Shown here piece after piece: positions 10,010-19,311 of a stretch of DNA of 35,917 nt (its first letter is position 1; every line of letters begins with the position of its first letter). The stretch is taken from positions 1 to 35,917 of IMG/VR virus record IMGVR_UViG_3300047172_000172; one strand, given 5' to 3'. A program made the translations under genes and the position numbers. The notes below the pieces were generated by a model. That model was given only the letters and a program-made list of their open reading frames with translations, did no database searches and was not told where the DNA came from. The DNA comes from a virus.

Positions 10010-12085
10010 CTAGTGGTGTCCCTGTAGCGCCTTGATCTGATTCTTGAGCGCTGCGATCTCGCCTTGAAGATACTGGATGGCCGCAAGTCCCACGGCGCCG
10101 ACCGCGTTGAGGTCCGCGCTTTTGTGGGCGGGCGCGATGTCTTTCGAGGTGTCGTCCGCGATGAATCCGATGTGTCGCGTCTCGCCGCGCTTGCAGTGCT
10201 CGCGCTTGTAGCAGTAACGAACTATGCGGGTACGCATCGCCACATCGAACGCTTGGCGCTCGCCGTACGATCGAATATTCGACTTTAGCTTGCGCTGCGA
10301 CGCTGCGTAGTAGTTGCCGGCGATGCCTTCGTTGCCCGACATGTCGTAACAGGCGTACGTCGTGTACGGCGAATTGACGTTGTAAATGTCGAAAGCAGAG
10401 CACGAGATGCCGCCTGCAGCGGAACTCGATGCGTATCCGAGGCCAGTTGATCCAGCGAAAGTCAGACCGACCGACGGAACATTGATTGGCTGGTTAAATG
10501 TGAAGTTTGATCCCGTCCAATACTCGTATGCGGACGCGGCATTGCCCCAGAAAATGGCGCCCGTATTCGTTGATCCGCGCTGAACAAGAATGTCTCCCTG
10601 GGTTTGAATCGAAGCGCTTGATGCCTGTCCAAGCCCGTCGACAACGATCTGCCCGCCGGGTTGGACGAGACTGAAGACCCCGCTATTCGTAAGCGACGCG
10701 AGTTCGCCGATACCGCCGGAGTTGATGTTCAGCCAGCGGAATCCAAGCGAGCTCGTCTGGACGTCCGTGAAATTCATCCCGCCATCGGATGAATTCGAGA
10801 TCGTTGGACATCCGACGACTTCGCCCGCATTGAGACTGATGCACGCCGTCGACGACGTTGGCTGAAGGTAGTAGTCGCCGCCCGTGTCGATCGTCGATGC
10901 GACCGATCCGCTCCCGGGCGCACCGTTGATGAATTGGAAACCGCTCGTTGATCCGGATTTAACCGACAACTCAAGGCCGTGCTGTGACGTACCGTCGTCC
11001 GCGATCCCCGCGCTATTCGCAGAGAGCAACGACGGCGCGGTAATTCCTGACGAAAAAGTTTTTGATCCCGCAGCCGTCTGGTTTCCCGTGAGGCTCAGAT
11101 AGTCGCCGTGCGAGAGCCCGACGGTCGGCGTCGTGCTCGACGTGACCGAGACGCCCGTGCCGCCTACGAGCGACGTGACGCATGTCGGGCATCCGACCGA
11201 CGCGACGCCGCCCGACGTGCTTGACGTGATCGGGAATCCACCAACGACGGATCCAAGACCGCTCGTGCACGTGTTCGAAGACACGACGCCGGAAGAGTTC
11301 GTCTGCAAGCAACCGGCGCCGAGGCTTGAGATCGTCAGACCCGCGACGCTCGGCGATCCGCCGGCCGCGATGAAGCCGCCGAACGGCGCGACGGGCGCGA
11401 TCATGCCCGTCGTGATGACGGTCGTGCCAGAGGGGATCGTGACCTGCGCGATGCCGACCCATCCCGTCGTCGCGGTGGGTGCGACGGGGGACGATGCGGG
11501 CGTGCCCGCGATGACCTGATAGTTGATGACGTCGGAGCGCGTGATCGGCAGCGATTCGTTCGTCGTTCCGCCGCCCGTGGGGTTCTGGAACTTGACCGTC
11601 TGATTCGCGCCGTCGGTCACGACGATCTGCGCTTCGACGAGATAGATGACCGAGTTCCCGGAGCTCGGCGCCGTCATCGGGCCAATGCCGCCGAGCGGTC
11701 CGTTCTGCTGACCGATGAGCACGACCGGATTCATGTCGGCCGAGAGCTGGACGGCCTGATTCTGCGGAAGCGGCAGCGGGTCTTCGGGCTTGATCTGATA
11801 GACGGTGCCGAAGCCGATGCCGCTGTTAGCCGGCTGCACTTCGACGTACATTCCGCCATTCGGAACGACGGCGAGATTCGCGTACATGCCGTTCGTAACG
11901 TTCGAGCCGAGCACGTCGCGCGCGAGAAGGCCGAGCGCGATTCGATCGTCGCGCGTCTGCTGGTTGAGCTGGTTCGCCGAGGGCACGGAGCCGGACGTCG
12001 TGATCGTACGATCTTCCGCGATCGCCGGCGTGCGCACATTGGCACATAGCAAAGCGAGCGCGAGTGCGCCGAGAATCTTTCGCAC
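10010..12085 (-). CDS. Tail-fibre-like protein with signal peptide and C-terminal peptidase S74 chaperone domain
   Basis: About 691 residues. The GTG at 12085 is preferred because AGAGG lies five bases before it; another GTG lies at 12091. The N-terminus (MRKILGALALALLC, ending TPAIAE) is a convincing Sec signal peptide. The body is Ser/Thr/Gly-rich, beta-structured and typical of trimeric fibres. The C-terminus is a peptidase S74 (intramolecular chaperone) domain. SQRKLKSNI holds Ser596 and Lys601, the Ser-x4-Lys dyad used for self-cleavage in endosialidase-type fibres. GFIADD follows, then a terminal coiled coil (AAIQYLQGEIAALKNQIK). In this family the domain drives trimer folding and is then released. 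It lies directly after the collagen-like fibre, as a tail fibre should. The export signal is unusual for a phage fibre and is shared by the genes downstream. Confidence 0.88.
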   Translation of the reverse strand: MRKILGALALALLCANVRTPAIAEDRTITTSGSVPSANQLNQQTRDDRIALGLLARDVLGSNVTNGMYANLAVVPNGGMYVEVQPANSGIGFGTVYQIKPEDPLPLPQNQAVQLSADMNPVVLIGQQNGPLGGIGPMTAPSSGNSVIYLVEAQIVVTDGANQTVKFQNPTGGGTTNESLPITRSDVINYQVIAGTPASSPVAPTATTGWVGIAQVTIPSGTTVITTGMIAPVAPFGGFIAAGGSPSVAGLTISSLGAGCLQTNSSGVVSSNTCTSGLGSVVGGFPITSSTSGGVASVGCPTCVTSLVGGTGVSVTSSTTPTVGLSHGDYLSLTGNQTAAGSKTFSSGITAPSLLSANSAGIADDGTSQHGLELSVKSGSTSGFQFINGAPGSGSVASTIDTGGDYYLQPTSSTACISLNAGEVVGCPTISNSSDGGMNFTDVQTSSLGFRWLNINSGGIGELASLTNSGVFSLVQPGGQIVVDGLGQASSASIQTQGDILVQRGSTNTGAIFWGNAASAYEYWTGSNFTFNQPINVPSVGLTFAGSTGLGYASSSAAGGISCSAFDIYNVNSPYTTYACYDMSGNEGIAGNYYAASQRKLKSNIRSYGERQAFDVAMRTRIVRYCYKREHCKRGETRHIGFIADDTSKDIAPAHKSADLNAVGAVGLAAIQYLQGEIAALKNQIKALQGHH

Positions 12086-12093
12086 GTGCACCT

Positions 12094-13545
12094 CTAGGTC
12101 GCGACTGCTAGGTTCGTCGTGATGACGTACGTGAAGCCGATGCCGCCGACGATCTGCCCTTGATCGAGCGTCGCCGCGTTCTGCACCGAGAAGAAGTAGA
12201 TCAGTCCCTGTTCTGGGAGCGATCGTTGCTGATCGTACGTGATCTGAATCGGTCGATAGTCGCCCGTGTTCGCGCGCACGAGAGCCGAGGCACCGGTGAC
12301 TTGATGCGGCACCGTTACGAGCGCGGAGCCCGTCGTGAGATCAGTCTGCGCCGTTCCGCCGTACACGAGCTGCCCGGAGGTAACCGCCGGGGCGCCCTGT
12401 GGCCCCGTCGCGCCCGGAATACCAGCCGGAGCGATCGTCGCACCGTTCGCGATCGTGTTGCCCGCAGCGCCCGCCAGGATGACGAGAACGGTCACGCCCA
12501 AAGGGGAGCCCGCGCGCGTCACCGTGCCGTAGAACGCGTTCGTGCCGTCGGAGACGAACACGTACGATCCGAACGGCAGTCCATTCGGCCGCACGACGGA
12601 GAAGAACCCCTGCGAGCCGACCGGCGGCATCGTGTTCGCGGCCGTTGTCGTCGTCTCAGGCGGCGGACCTTGCGGTCCGGTGTTACCCGTCGCGCCAGCC
12701 GCACCGTTGGTCCCGTTCGTTCCGTTGGTGCCGTTCGTTCCGTTTGCGCCTGCGGGCCCTTGCTGCGCGAGCTGCGTCCACGCGGTATTCGCGAGCGACG
12801 GAACCGTTCCGACAACGGGCGACGCACCGAGGTTAACGATCCACGATGACCCACCGTACGTCACGATGTCGAGTGGTTCGTAGGTCGCGATACCCGACCA
12901 CGCCCCGCGCGGATTCGGCGAAGGACCCGTGGCGCCGGTGGCCCCGGGCTCGCCCTGCGGCCCCTGGGGGTTCATCGTCGGGAAGAGATATGCGATCTGG
13001 CCGGCGTTGATCGCCGTCGCACCAGAGGCGACCTCGATCGTCGCGAAGGCGTTGAAGCCCGTCGGCGCCGCAGGAGCATTCCCCGTCGAGTCGCCCTGAA
13101 CGTAGACGTAGTTCACGCCATCGGCCGACAGCGGCTCGGTCACGCTCGAGAGCGATCCGGAACCGGATTCGTCTTCGATCGTTTCCGTACCGTCGCCCAC
13201 GATCGCGTACTGGATCGCGATGAGGTCCTTGCGGGGCGACCCCGACGCATTCGCCGGAACCGTGAACGACTGAGCCGGACACCCGTCGCACAGCCACCCG
13301 TCGCAGAGGACGACTTCGCCGTTCCCCCCGATCGAGATGACCATCGTGCCGTTCGTCGTCACGGCCAAAGGGGTAATCGTTGCGGATGCCTGGGGCAGGG
13401 CGTTGGGCGTGCCCTGCTGAGCGGATATTCCCTTACCGATCTGCGCGCGGTTCGCTAACTGCTCACGGAGAAAATCGGTGTAACCAAAAAGCAGTCCCTG
13501 CTCGTTCGGCGTGAGACGAATGGCGATGCCCGTATTTTGGCCCAT
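12094..13545 (-). CDS. Collagen-like tail fibre with carbohydrate-binding-like module
   Basis: 483 residues. Residues 1-190 form an N-terminal region that probably attaches to the baseplate. Three Gly-x-y collagen-like stretches follow: 195-207 (GPQGEPGATGATG), 263-294 (including a GTN triplet repeated four times) and 375-386. Between the first two, residues about 214-256 (GAWSGIATYEPLDIVTYGG, then SSWIV and a closing AWTQL) match the short chitin/carbohydrate-binding fold often found on fibres. The C-terminal 90 residues are a small beta-rich knob. It has no signal peptide, unlike everything to its left. TAGGAG precedes the ATG by five bases. As a trimer it should form a triple-helical shaft with binding modules for host glycans. 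Confidence 0.87.
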   Translation of the reverse strand: MGQNTGIAIRLTPNEQGLLFGYTDFLREQLANRAQIGKGISAQQGTPNALPQASATITPLAVTTNGTMVISIGGNGEVVLCDGWLCDGCPAQSFTVPANASGSPRKDLIAIQYAIVGDGTETIEDESGSGSLSSVTEPLSADGVNYVYVQGDSTGNAPAAPTGFNAFATIEVASGATAINAGQIAYLFPTMNPQGPQGEPGATGATGPSPNPRGAWSGIATYEPLDIVTYGGSSWIVNLGASPVVGTVPSLANTAWTQLAQQGPAGANGTNGTNGTNGTNGAAGATGNTGPQGPPPETTTTAANTMPPVGSQGFFSVVRPNGLPFGSYVFVSDGTNAFYGTVTRAGSPLGVTVLVILAGAAGNTIANGATIAPAGIPGATGPQGAPAVTSGQLVYGGTAQTDLTTGSALVTVPHQVTGASALVRANTGDYRPIQITYDQQRSLPEQGLIYFFSVQNAATLDQGQIVGGIGFTYVITTNLAVAT

Positions 13546-13553
13546 TCAGTCTC

Positions 13554-14546
13554 CTAGAGGGTCGAGGTAACGAGGTAGACCGCGCGCCGGCTCGCGGCTT
13601 TCACGAGCGAGACGTACTCGCCGAGTCGCGGATCTGGCGGCGTGAGGCTCTGCGAGACCGTGTACTCGTCGAGTAGGAACGTGTTGATGCCGAGATACGA
13701 TCGATCAAGGTACCACGCAAGAGCCGCGCCCGTGAATCCGATCTGAATCACGAAGTACGGCGGGGCGATACTGTAGGTCGCAGCCAGTGCGGGCTCCGAC
13801 ATCGCGTCCCACACGGAGACGGACGGCGTAAGCTGCGCGGCCGAAAGCGACGGCACAACGAGGTCGAATCCGCCCGACTTATCGATCTGCCCGGATTCGT
13901 CGAACGCGAGTTCCGGAGACGCAGCAGCAATCCGCTCCGGGAGCGTTGCGGCGTACCACGCGATGACCGCGGCCTGAATCGCCGCAAGCGTTCTGCGTGG
14001 CCCCATGAGCGCGACGCAGCGAGAATAGAAATTCGCGTCCGACTCGCCGGAATAGCGACGGACGTAATTCCCGAAGAGCTGGAACGCCCACGAATCGAGG
14101 TCCGGACCCTGGCACGTCTGCCCGCGGATGGATGAGATGAGGCGCGCGATCGACGCGTCCATCGTCGCAAGCGCGCCGCCCATCGTGCCGGCGAGCATCG
14201 CATCGCCAGGGTCGGATGGGTCCGACCATCCCTTCGGGAGTTGACCGAGAAGAAACGACGCGCTTCCCGCTTGAGAGAAGAGCGTCGGGGTTGCACCGGG
14301 TACGGGAACGATCGTGTCCGCGTTCGGAAGCGCATTGCCGAAGAACGAGACGGTGAGGCCCGCGGTTAGTTGCGAGGAAACGAACGTGGCCGAGTACGGA
14401 ACGGCGCCCTGCACATCGGTTCCGATCGAACCGTCAGCGAACGTGTATTCTTCGGCCAGAACGTTGCCTGACGCATCGGAGAGCGTGACCAGGACGCCCG
14501 GAGGGACCGGATTTAATCCATCCTCGCAAAAAAACAGTAGGGCCAT
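13554..14546 (-). CDS. Baseplate/tail protein, tail protein I-like by position
   Basis: 330 residues, one base after the baseplate J stop. The N-terminal 90 residues are beta-rich and contain a stretch like a small carboxypeptidase-regulatory-type fold (GVLVTLSDASGNVLA, then EYTFADGSIG). The middle (about 110-200) is helical, with LDSWAFQLFGNYVRRYSGES and FYSRCVALMGPRRTLAAIQ, resembling the segment of tail protein I / DUF2313-type baseplate proteins that start from a wedge and organise fibre attachment. Order J then I then fibres is the P2/Mu-type order, which supports this role. The family match is by pattern only. Confidence 0.75.
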   Translation of the reverse strand: MALLFFCEDGLNPVPPGVLVTLSDASGNVLAEEYTFADGSIGTDVQGAVPYSATFVSSQLTAGLTVSFFGNALPNADTIVPVPGATPTLFSQAGSASFLLGQLPKGWSDPSDPGDAMLAGTMGGALATMDASIARLISSIRGQTCQGPDLDSWAFQLFGNYVRRYSGESDANFYSRCVALMGPRRTLAAIQAAVIAWYAATLPERIAAASPELAFDESGQIDKSGGFDLVVPSLSAAQLTPSVSVWDAMSEPALAATYSIAPPYFVIQIGFTGAALAWYLDRSYLGINTFLLDEYTVSQSLTPPDPRLGEYVSLVKAASRRAVYLVTSTL

Positions 14547-14547
14547 C

Positions 14548-15735
14548 TCACGCCACGCTCAGGACGACGGTCCCCGCATAGAACTGATTCGCGAACGCTG
14601 CGGTCAGTTCGACCGTCCCGCTATTCACCTCGAGTGCGGTGACGTCGAGGATGTCCGAGGACGATTGAATGATCGCTCGGTAGATCTGCGCGATCGAAAG
14701 CGTCGTCGTCCCACCAGTCGGTGAGAGTCCGATGCTGTTGATGTACGCTTCGACCGCGGTCTGCGCAGCCTGCGGCACCGCAACGACGTCCGCACCAGCC
14801 GCAAGCGTGAGCGTTGCCGTGATGTTGACCGCGGTAACAACCGAACCGATCACGAGATAGTTCGTGCCGGCCGTGTGGTTTGCCGCAATCGCAGCTTCCA
14901 CGTTGTCGATGAGCTCGGTCTCGGTCGCGGTCGTCGCGCCCAGTTCGTTGACGACGATCGTCACCCAGCCGTCTTGGGCGGTCGTGTTATTGAAGTTGTC
15001 GGCAACGGATACCGTCAGCCCGGGCTGCACGCCCAAGGCTGTCGCGAGAATCGAGAGGACCGACCCACCGTCCTGCCCGCCGCCGAACTTCGCCTGGAAG
15101 CGCGCAAGATACGCAGCGTCCGATTCAGCGTCGATCGCTGTTGAGAATGCGGCCGGATTCGTGACCGAGCCGATACCGATCGGAACGACCGGACCCGCAA
15201 GGATGAGGTTGATCTGATTCGGCTGCGCGTTGCCGATCGTTCCCGCGATCGTGCACTGCACCGTGACGCTCACCGTGCTCGGCGTCGAAAGACCCGCAGG
15301 CGAGATGACGTATCCACCGAGCGCCTGAGAGTACGCGCCGTTCGTGGGATCGGCGATGACCGTGAAGATGAGGCCGGACTGCGTGCCGAACGTCGCACCG
15401 ACCGGAACGACAATCTGCGTAACGACCGGAGAGTTCGTCGTGCACGTGACTTGACCGACGGCAAACGAGGCAAGCAGCCGCGGGAAGTTGTAGGCGGCAA
15501 GCGCCGCGTCCAGATCGGAGCCCGAGAGATTCTGGAAGCGTGAAATATACACGCCGTATTGAAGCTGACTGCTTTGCTGCATCAAAGCAGTACGCATTGC
15601 GTAAAAGAAGGCCCCGAATTGCGAGATCTCGCCGAGGCTGACGACCGGAATGCCACCGCGCTCGCATTCCGCAGCGTAGAGGCTTGCGATTAGCGCATCC
15701 CACTGGGCTGCAGATAACGGCGAAAGGCCTGCCAC
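14548..15735 (-). CDS. Baseplate J-like protein
   Basis: 395 residues with a GTG start close behind the gp25-like gene. It shows the baseplate J (gp6/gp47-like) pattern: helical N-terminus, a beta domain rich in Val/Thr (VVPVGATFGTQSGLIFTVIA), the conserved ESDAAYLARF stretch near residue 205, and a C-terminal domain with repeated Val-rich strands and SPTGGTTTLSIAQIYRAI. In P2, Mu and T4-type baseplates these proteins form the wedge ring that links the central hub to the fibres and changes shape during contraction. Neighbours gp25-like upstream and an I-like protein downstream fit. Confidence 0.9.
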   Translation of the reverse strand: MAGLSPLSAAQWDALIASLYAAECERGGIPVVSLGEISQFGAFFYAMRTALMQQSSQLQYGVYISRFQNLSGSDLDAALAAYNFPRLLASFAVGQVTCTTNSPVVTQIVVPVGATFGTQSGLIFTVIADPTNGAYSQALGGYVISPAGLSTPSTVSVTVQCTIAGTIGNAQPNQINLILAGPVVPIGIGSVTNPAAFSTAIDAESDAAYLARFQAKFGGGQDGGSVLSILATALGVQPGLTVSVADNFNNTTAQDGWVTIVVNELGATTATETELIDNVEAAIAANHTAGTNYLVIGSVVTAVNITATLTLAAGADVVAVPQAAQTAVEAYINSIGLSPTGGTTTLSIAQIYRAIIQSSSDILDVTALEVNSGTVELTAAFANQFYAGTVVLSVA

Positions 15736-15736
15736 T

Positions 15737-16180
15737 CTACGCCCCCGCTGTCAGTGCACTAATATCTATCGACGGGATCACGATCGGCGTCCCGCTTGCG
15801 GTGTATGCGCTGATCGTAAGGGAAATCGCATTCCGCGACGTCTGCGTTGCGGTGACCGTTGGAACGGGTGTCGCGGCGACATCCGGGAATTGCGCGAGCG
15901 CCGCGGTGACGCGCGCCGTGATGTCGTTCAGAACGGCCGTCGTGAGCTTCTTGCCGATGATCGCTCGTAGGCCCGCGCCGAGATCCGGAAAGTAGACCGA
16001 GTCGGGCGGAGAGATCGGGTTGCCGTTCACGTCGATGAGTCGCGGATTCGTCAGCACGAGGAAGATGATGTGCTGCCGCGTGCACGCAGGATCGGTCGGC
16101 GTATCCGTCACGAGCTGGATGTCGCCGTTTGCCGCGAACTGCATGCCGCCGCCGTACGATCGCGCCATGTCGGTCGGCAT
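15737..16180 (-). CDS. gpW/gp25-like baseplate wedge protein
   Basis: 147 residues. The short N-terminal strand with DIQLVTDTPTDPACTRQHI, followed by a helical hydrophobic segment (IIFLVLTNP) and YFPDLGAGLRAIIGKKL, fits the gp25/gpW baseplate wedge family, whose members nucleate sheath assembly at the baseplate. The C-terminal half has a T/V-rich strand region. It lies between the spike and J genes, the expected place. A second Met at residue 5 could be the true start. Confidence 0.82.
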   Translation of the reverse strand: MPTDMARSYGGGMQFAANGDIQLVTDTPTDPACTRQHIIFLVLTNPRLIDVNGNPISPPDSVYFPDLGAGLRAIIGKKLTTAVLNDITARVTAALAQFPDVAATPVPTVTATQTSRNAISLTISAYTASGTPIVIPSIDISALTAGA

Positions 16181-16183
16181 GGA

Positions 16184-16966
16184 TCACTCCTCCGATTCGA
16201 CGGTACTTGATCCGGTAGCCGTGACGCTGAGGGTCGTGGTCGGCACCGCAGAAACGCCGCCGCCAGTCTGAACGCCTGAATGTACGTGCGCGTTGATGTA
16301 CGTCATGATCGTGTTCAGCGCGGTCTGCAGCTTGCTCTCGGTCACGAGCCGATCGTTCGCGGTAAGACCCGCCTCGCCGATGAGAATGTCGCCTGCGGCA
16401 TCGTCGATGATGATGCGCTTGCCCGTCGGAAGGCCGAGGATCGTCTGCTGCGTCGAGTCGTTCGACGTGATACCACGCCCTGCGGCCGTGAGCGCCTTAA
16501 AGAGCGTCCCCGCGAGCATCTGCAGCCCACCAAGACCATCGCTTGCGCCCGCACCGTTCTGCGTCATCTTGTACGATGCGATCACGTCGCCGGCGGGATT
16601 GCGGAGCAGTATCCATCGCTCACCCTGCGGGACGTTACTCGAATCGACCCCAGCCGTCGGAGTCCGATGAACGTGCGCGACGTATCCGCCCTGCACCGAG
16701 GCGAGGAAGCACGGCTCGCCACCGAAGGGACCGTACGTGTCGTCGATGTGCGTTGTCGCGAGCGGAACGGACTGTTCGACCATCGGCTGGGTCTGCTGAT
16801 CGCCCGGGAAAACAATCGCTGCATCGCACAGCATGACGTCGACCGTTGCCGTGGCGGGATTGTAAGATCCCGGAACGACCATTCCATGCCGACCGATCGG
16901 CATGTGATTCGCGAGCGCTTCCTGGATGAGAAGCGAGACCTGCGCCATATCGTCAACGGTGAGCAC
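16184..16966 (-). CDS. Baseplate spike protein, gpV-like with HxH iron-binding tip motif
   Basis: 260 residues. The N-terminal half is an OB-fold-like region (GMVVPGSYNPATATVDVML). The C-terminal half carries a helical/beta spike and the motif AHVHSGVQTGGG with His227 and His229. In P2 gpV and Mu gp45 an HxH motif at the spike tip coordinates an iron ion, and an Ala-His-x-His followed by Gly-Val-Gln-x-Gly-Gly-Gly is characteristic of baseplate assembly protein V families. It is the piercing tip below the tube. The GTG start shares one base with the upstream stop (TAGTG). Confidence 0.88.
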   Translation of the reverse strand: MLTVDDMAQVSLLIQEALANHMPIGRHGMVVPGSYNPATATVDVMLCDAAIVFPGDQQTQPMVEQSVPLATTHIDDTYGPFGGEPCFLASVQGGYVAHVHRTPTAGVDSSNVPQGERWILLRNPAGDVIASYKMTQNGAGASDGLGGLQMLAGTLFKALTAAGRGITSNDSTQQTILGLPTGKRIIIDDAAGDILIGEAGLTANDRLVTESKLQTALNTIMTYINAHVHSGVQTGGGVSAVPTTTLSVTATGSSTVESEE

Positions 16967-18390
16967 TATGAAAGCTCCCCGGACAATATCGCGTGATTCA
17001 CCGCTTCAACCGTGCACTTCCAACCCTCAGAAAGAGAGAGTTTGTGGGTGATCTTCCGCGGCCAGTAGGTTGCGTTGAACCGATCGTATGGAAGTCCCGA
17101 GATTTTGAACTCCGAACGAATTTTGACCTGAGAAACCAGCTCTATCTTCATCGGGAACGTGAAGACGAGTCGATACTCCAGGGACGCGATCTGACGCGCG
17201 ATCGCAGTCGCTAGCGTGTTGCATGTCTCGGGGCTTTGATTCGGGACGTAATACGAGTACTTTTCGACGTTACTTGGCCCGGACGCGAGTCCCGACCTCG
17301 ATGTAACGCTGCCGCCCGTTGACGTTGCTTCGGAGAACGTCGTTCCGGTAGGTCCGGTTGTCTGACTGAGCGTCGAGTTCGTCCCGTAAAGCGGAATCGA
17401 CTTGCTGATCGTCTGACTCGATGTGATCTTCGTTGCGGCGAGAGTTACCGGATCAACCGTGATGCGCGTGCGCGTCGCAACGCGCGTCCGGATGTTGAAC
17501 GAGTGCACGTCGACCTGGACGTTGTTCGACTGCCGGAGTGCGTGGCTACCGATTATCCCGTCTTGTAGCGCGAAGTCTCGACCGTGGACCAATGAGATCG
17601 GCGTGCCACGATTAACGTACCGCGCTTGCTGATAGTAAATCGTGTCGTCTTCAAGCCAGACGTCCGCGTCGTCGAAACTGGCGCCTTGGATGAGAAGGTC
17701 GGCTGCGCTCTTTCGGTACACCGTCGCCGCGAACGCAGCGCCACCAATGAACTCGCGACCAAGAAGCTGCTGAACGGTGACGGGGTTCGCGATCGGCTGA
17801 TTTGGCCCAACTGCAAGAAGTCCCGCGGCCGTCGCCTGCTCTTGAAGAAACGTTGACGAGACGACCTCGCCGATCGTCAGCCGCGTGATTTTCGTGTCGG
17901 CGAGGTCAGCCGCGATCGAGCGAAGCTGGAATGTCACGGCGCCTTCGTTGAACGGCGCATCGTAGCTCTCGATCACGCCCAGGAAGAGTCGGACCATGCC
18001 CGTCGTGTCGAGGCTACCATACTGCGGTGACTCGAAAAGGCCGGCCCACAATTCGAAATAGACGGACGGATTCGATGTCGTCTCCGCGTTTGAGAGGTCC
18101 GAGCTATTGAGACTGATTGATGACGGCGCGCCGCTCGCATTTGTCGTGATTGTCGAAGACGTATCGGAGGACGCGTCGCCAAGAATGATCGAAAAGTCCG
18201 GATTGCCGACGATCGCAAGCGTGCACTCTGCTTCATTTGAGAAGCCATGCGCGACAAGTTCAACCGATGCGTCGATGACTTCGTAGCTCGTGCCGTTGAT
18301 GATTGCGACCATCCGCGGCGCCGATGTCTCGAATGACGGCGTGAGCGTGACGTCATCAAGATCAACGAAGTCACTAAACGATGCGCTCAC
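16966..18390 (-). CDS. Baseplate hub protein, late-control D / gp27-like
   Basis: 474 residues. It occupies the hub position between the LysM-type baseplate protein and the spike. Its pattern fits the gpD/Mu gp44/T4 gp27 hub: an N-terminal beta-barrel with VRLFLGVIESYDAPF near residue 135, a middle domain with ADLLIQGASFDDADVWLED, and a C-terminal barrel (RLVFTFPMKIELVSQVKI). The hub forms the trimeric-to-hexameric adaptor between tube and spike. It has a GTG start overlapping the stop of the upstream gene (GTGA). A Ser/Thr-rich insert lies at about 90-110. The assignment rests on position and general pattern. Confidence 0.8.
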   Translation of the reverse strand: MSASFSDFVDLDDVTLTPSFETSAPRMVAIINGTSYEVIDASVELVAHGFSNEAECTLAIVGNPDFSIILGDASSDTSSTITTNASGAPSSISLNSSDLSNAETTSNPSVYFELWAGLFESPQYGSLDTTGMVRLFLGVIESYDAPFNEGAVTFQLRSIAADLADTKITRLTIGEVVSSTFLQEQATAAGLLAVGPNQPIANPVTVQQLLGREFIGGAAFAATVYRKSAADLLIQGASFDDADVWLEDDTIYYQQARYVNRGTPISLVHGRDFALQDGIIGSHALRQSNNVQVDVHSFNIRTRVATRTRITVDPVTLAATKITSSQTISKSIPLYGTNSTLSQTTGPTGTTFSEATSTGGSVTSRSGLASGPSNVEKYSYYVPNQSPETCNTLATAIARQIASLEYRLVFTFPMKIELVSQVKIRSEFKISGLPYDRFNATYWPRKITHKLSLSEGWKCTVEAVNHAILSGELS

Positions 18391-19295
18391 GCAGCAGCCT
18401 TAAACGTGGTCGACCGAAGACTCTGCGGAATGAAGATAAGCGTCGGGTTCGTCTTCGAGAGGATCGGTGAGTAGATGCCGTTCGCCGTCATGATTGCGAA
18501 CGCTTGACTCGCATCACCGCAATACTGCGCGGCCACGTCGAACATCGTTCCGCCCGTCACCTTAACGCTCGCGGACGTCTCGGCTGATTTGATGTTCGCG
18601 CCGAGCAGCGTGAGGCTGTCAACGGCGCTGTTGATCGGCAAAAACCGCGCGTCGGTCGAAGGGATCGTGGCAGCGTACGCCTGAGCCTGCGTGAGAACAC
18701 TCGCGGCCTGAGCCGAGAGCGCCGCGATCGCGGTCCCCGAGGACGTCGCGAGGGGCGTCTGAGCGACTGTCGTGCTCAGAGAGGCCGCGTTTGCCGCAAG
18801 GGTCGATGCAGACGCGTCCTGCGTCACGATTAGCCCGATGTTGTTACTCGCGTTGCCAGCAAGACTCTGGTTCTGCGCGTCGGGGGAGACGGCCGAGGAC
18901 CCGTTGAGCGTTCCGGTCGCCGATCGCGTCAACTCAAGTGTGATGTCGTAGTTCGTCGTGAGGTATGCGGCGTCGAACGTGAAGTCGGTGACCTTGCCGT
19001 ACCACTTCTGCGAGCCGTACGAGATAGAGATTTCCTGGGCCGACGTCATGTAGGACGTGAGTTGCGCGACCTTCGAATCGATATTCTCGATGAATGTACC
19101 GCGCCAGTTGACGGGCTTCGGCTGCGCACCGACCGCCATCGTGACGCGGCCGCCGCCGAAGAGTTCGATGACGACGAGCTTATGCGAAAGTGACCCGAGC
19201 GAGAATCGCTCAGGAAGCTCGAAGGGCGAGAAGATCGCCGCACCCTGGATGTAGAGCGGCTTTGGGCCTGCGTTCTCGGAAGAAGCGTAGGCCAT
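18387..19295 (-). CDS. LysM-like tube/baseplate initiator protein
   Basis: 302 residues from the ATG at 19295, which has GAGG seven bases upstream; a TTG one codon earlier is less likely. The N-terminal half (SLGSLSHKLVVIELFGGGRVTMAV, then KPVNWRGTFIENI) resembles phage proteins that sit at the tube-baseplate joint, of the type called DNA circularisation or gp53-like. A Ser/Ala-rich helical middle follows. The last about 55 residues (VKVTGGTMFDVAAQYCGD, ending LIFIPQ) look like a LysM fold, common in such baseplate proteins. The product probably contacts peptidoglycan or the tube end. It overlaps the hub gene by four bases. Confidence 0.8.
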   Translation of the reverse strand: MAYASSENAGPKPLYIQGAAIFSPFELPERFSLGSLSHKLVVIELFGGGRVTMAVGAQPKPVNWRGTFIENIDSKVAQLTSYMTSAQEISISYGSQKWYGKVTDFTFDAAYLTTNYDITLELTRSATGTLNGSSAVSPDAQNQSLAGNASNNIGLIVTQDASASTLAANAASLSTTVAQTPLATSSGTAIAALSAQAASVLTQAQAYAATIPSTDARFLPINSAVDSLTLLGANIKSAETSASVKVTGGTMFDVAAQYCGDASQAFAIMTANGIYSPILSKTNPTLIFIPQSLRSTTFKAAA

Positions 19296-19311
19296 CAACT
19301 CACCTCAGACT

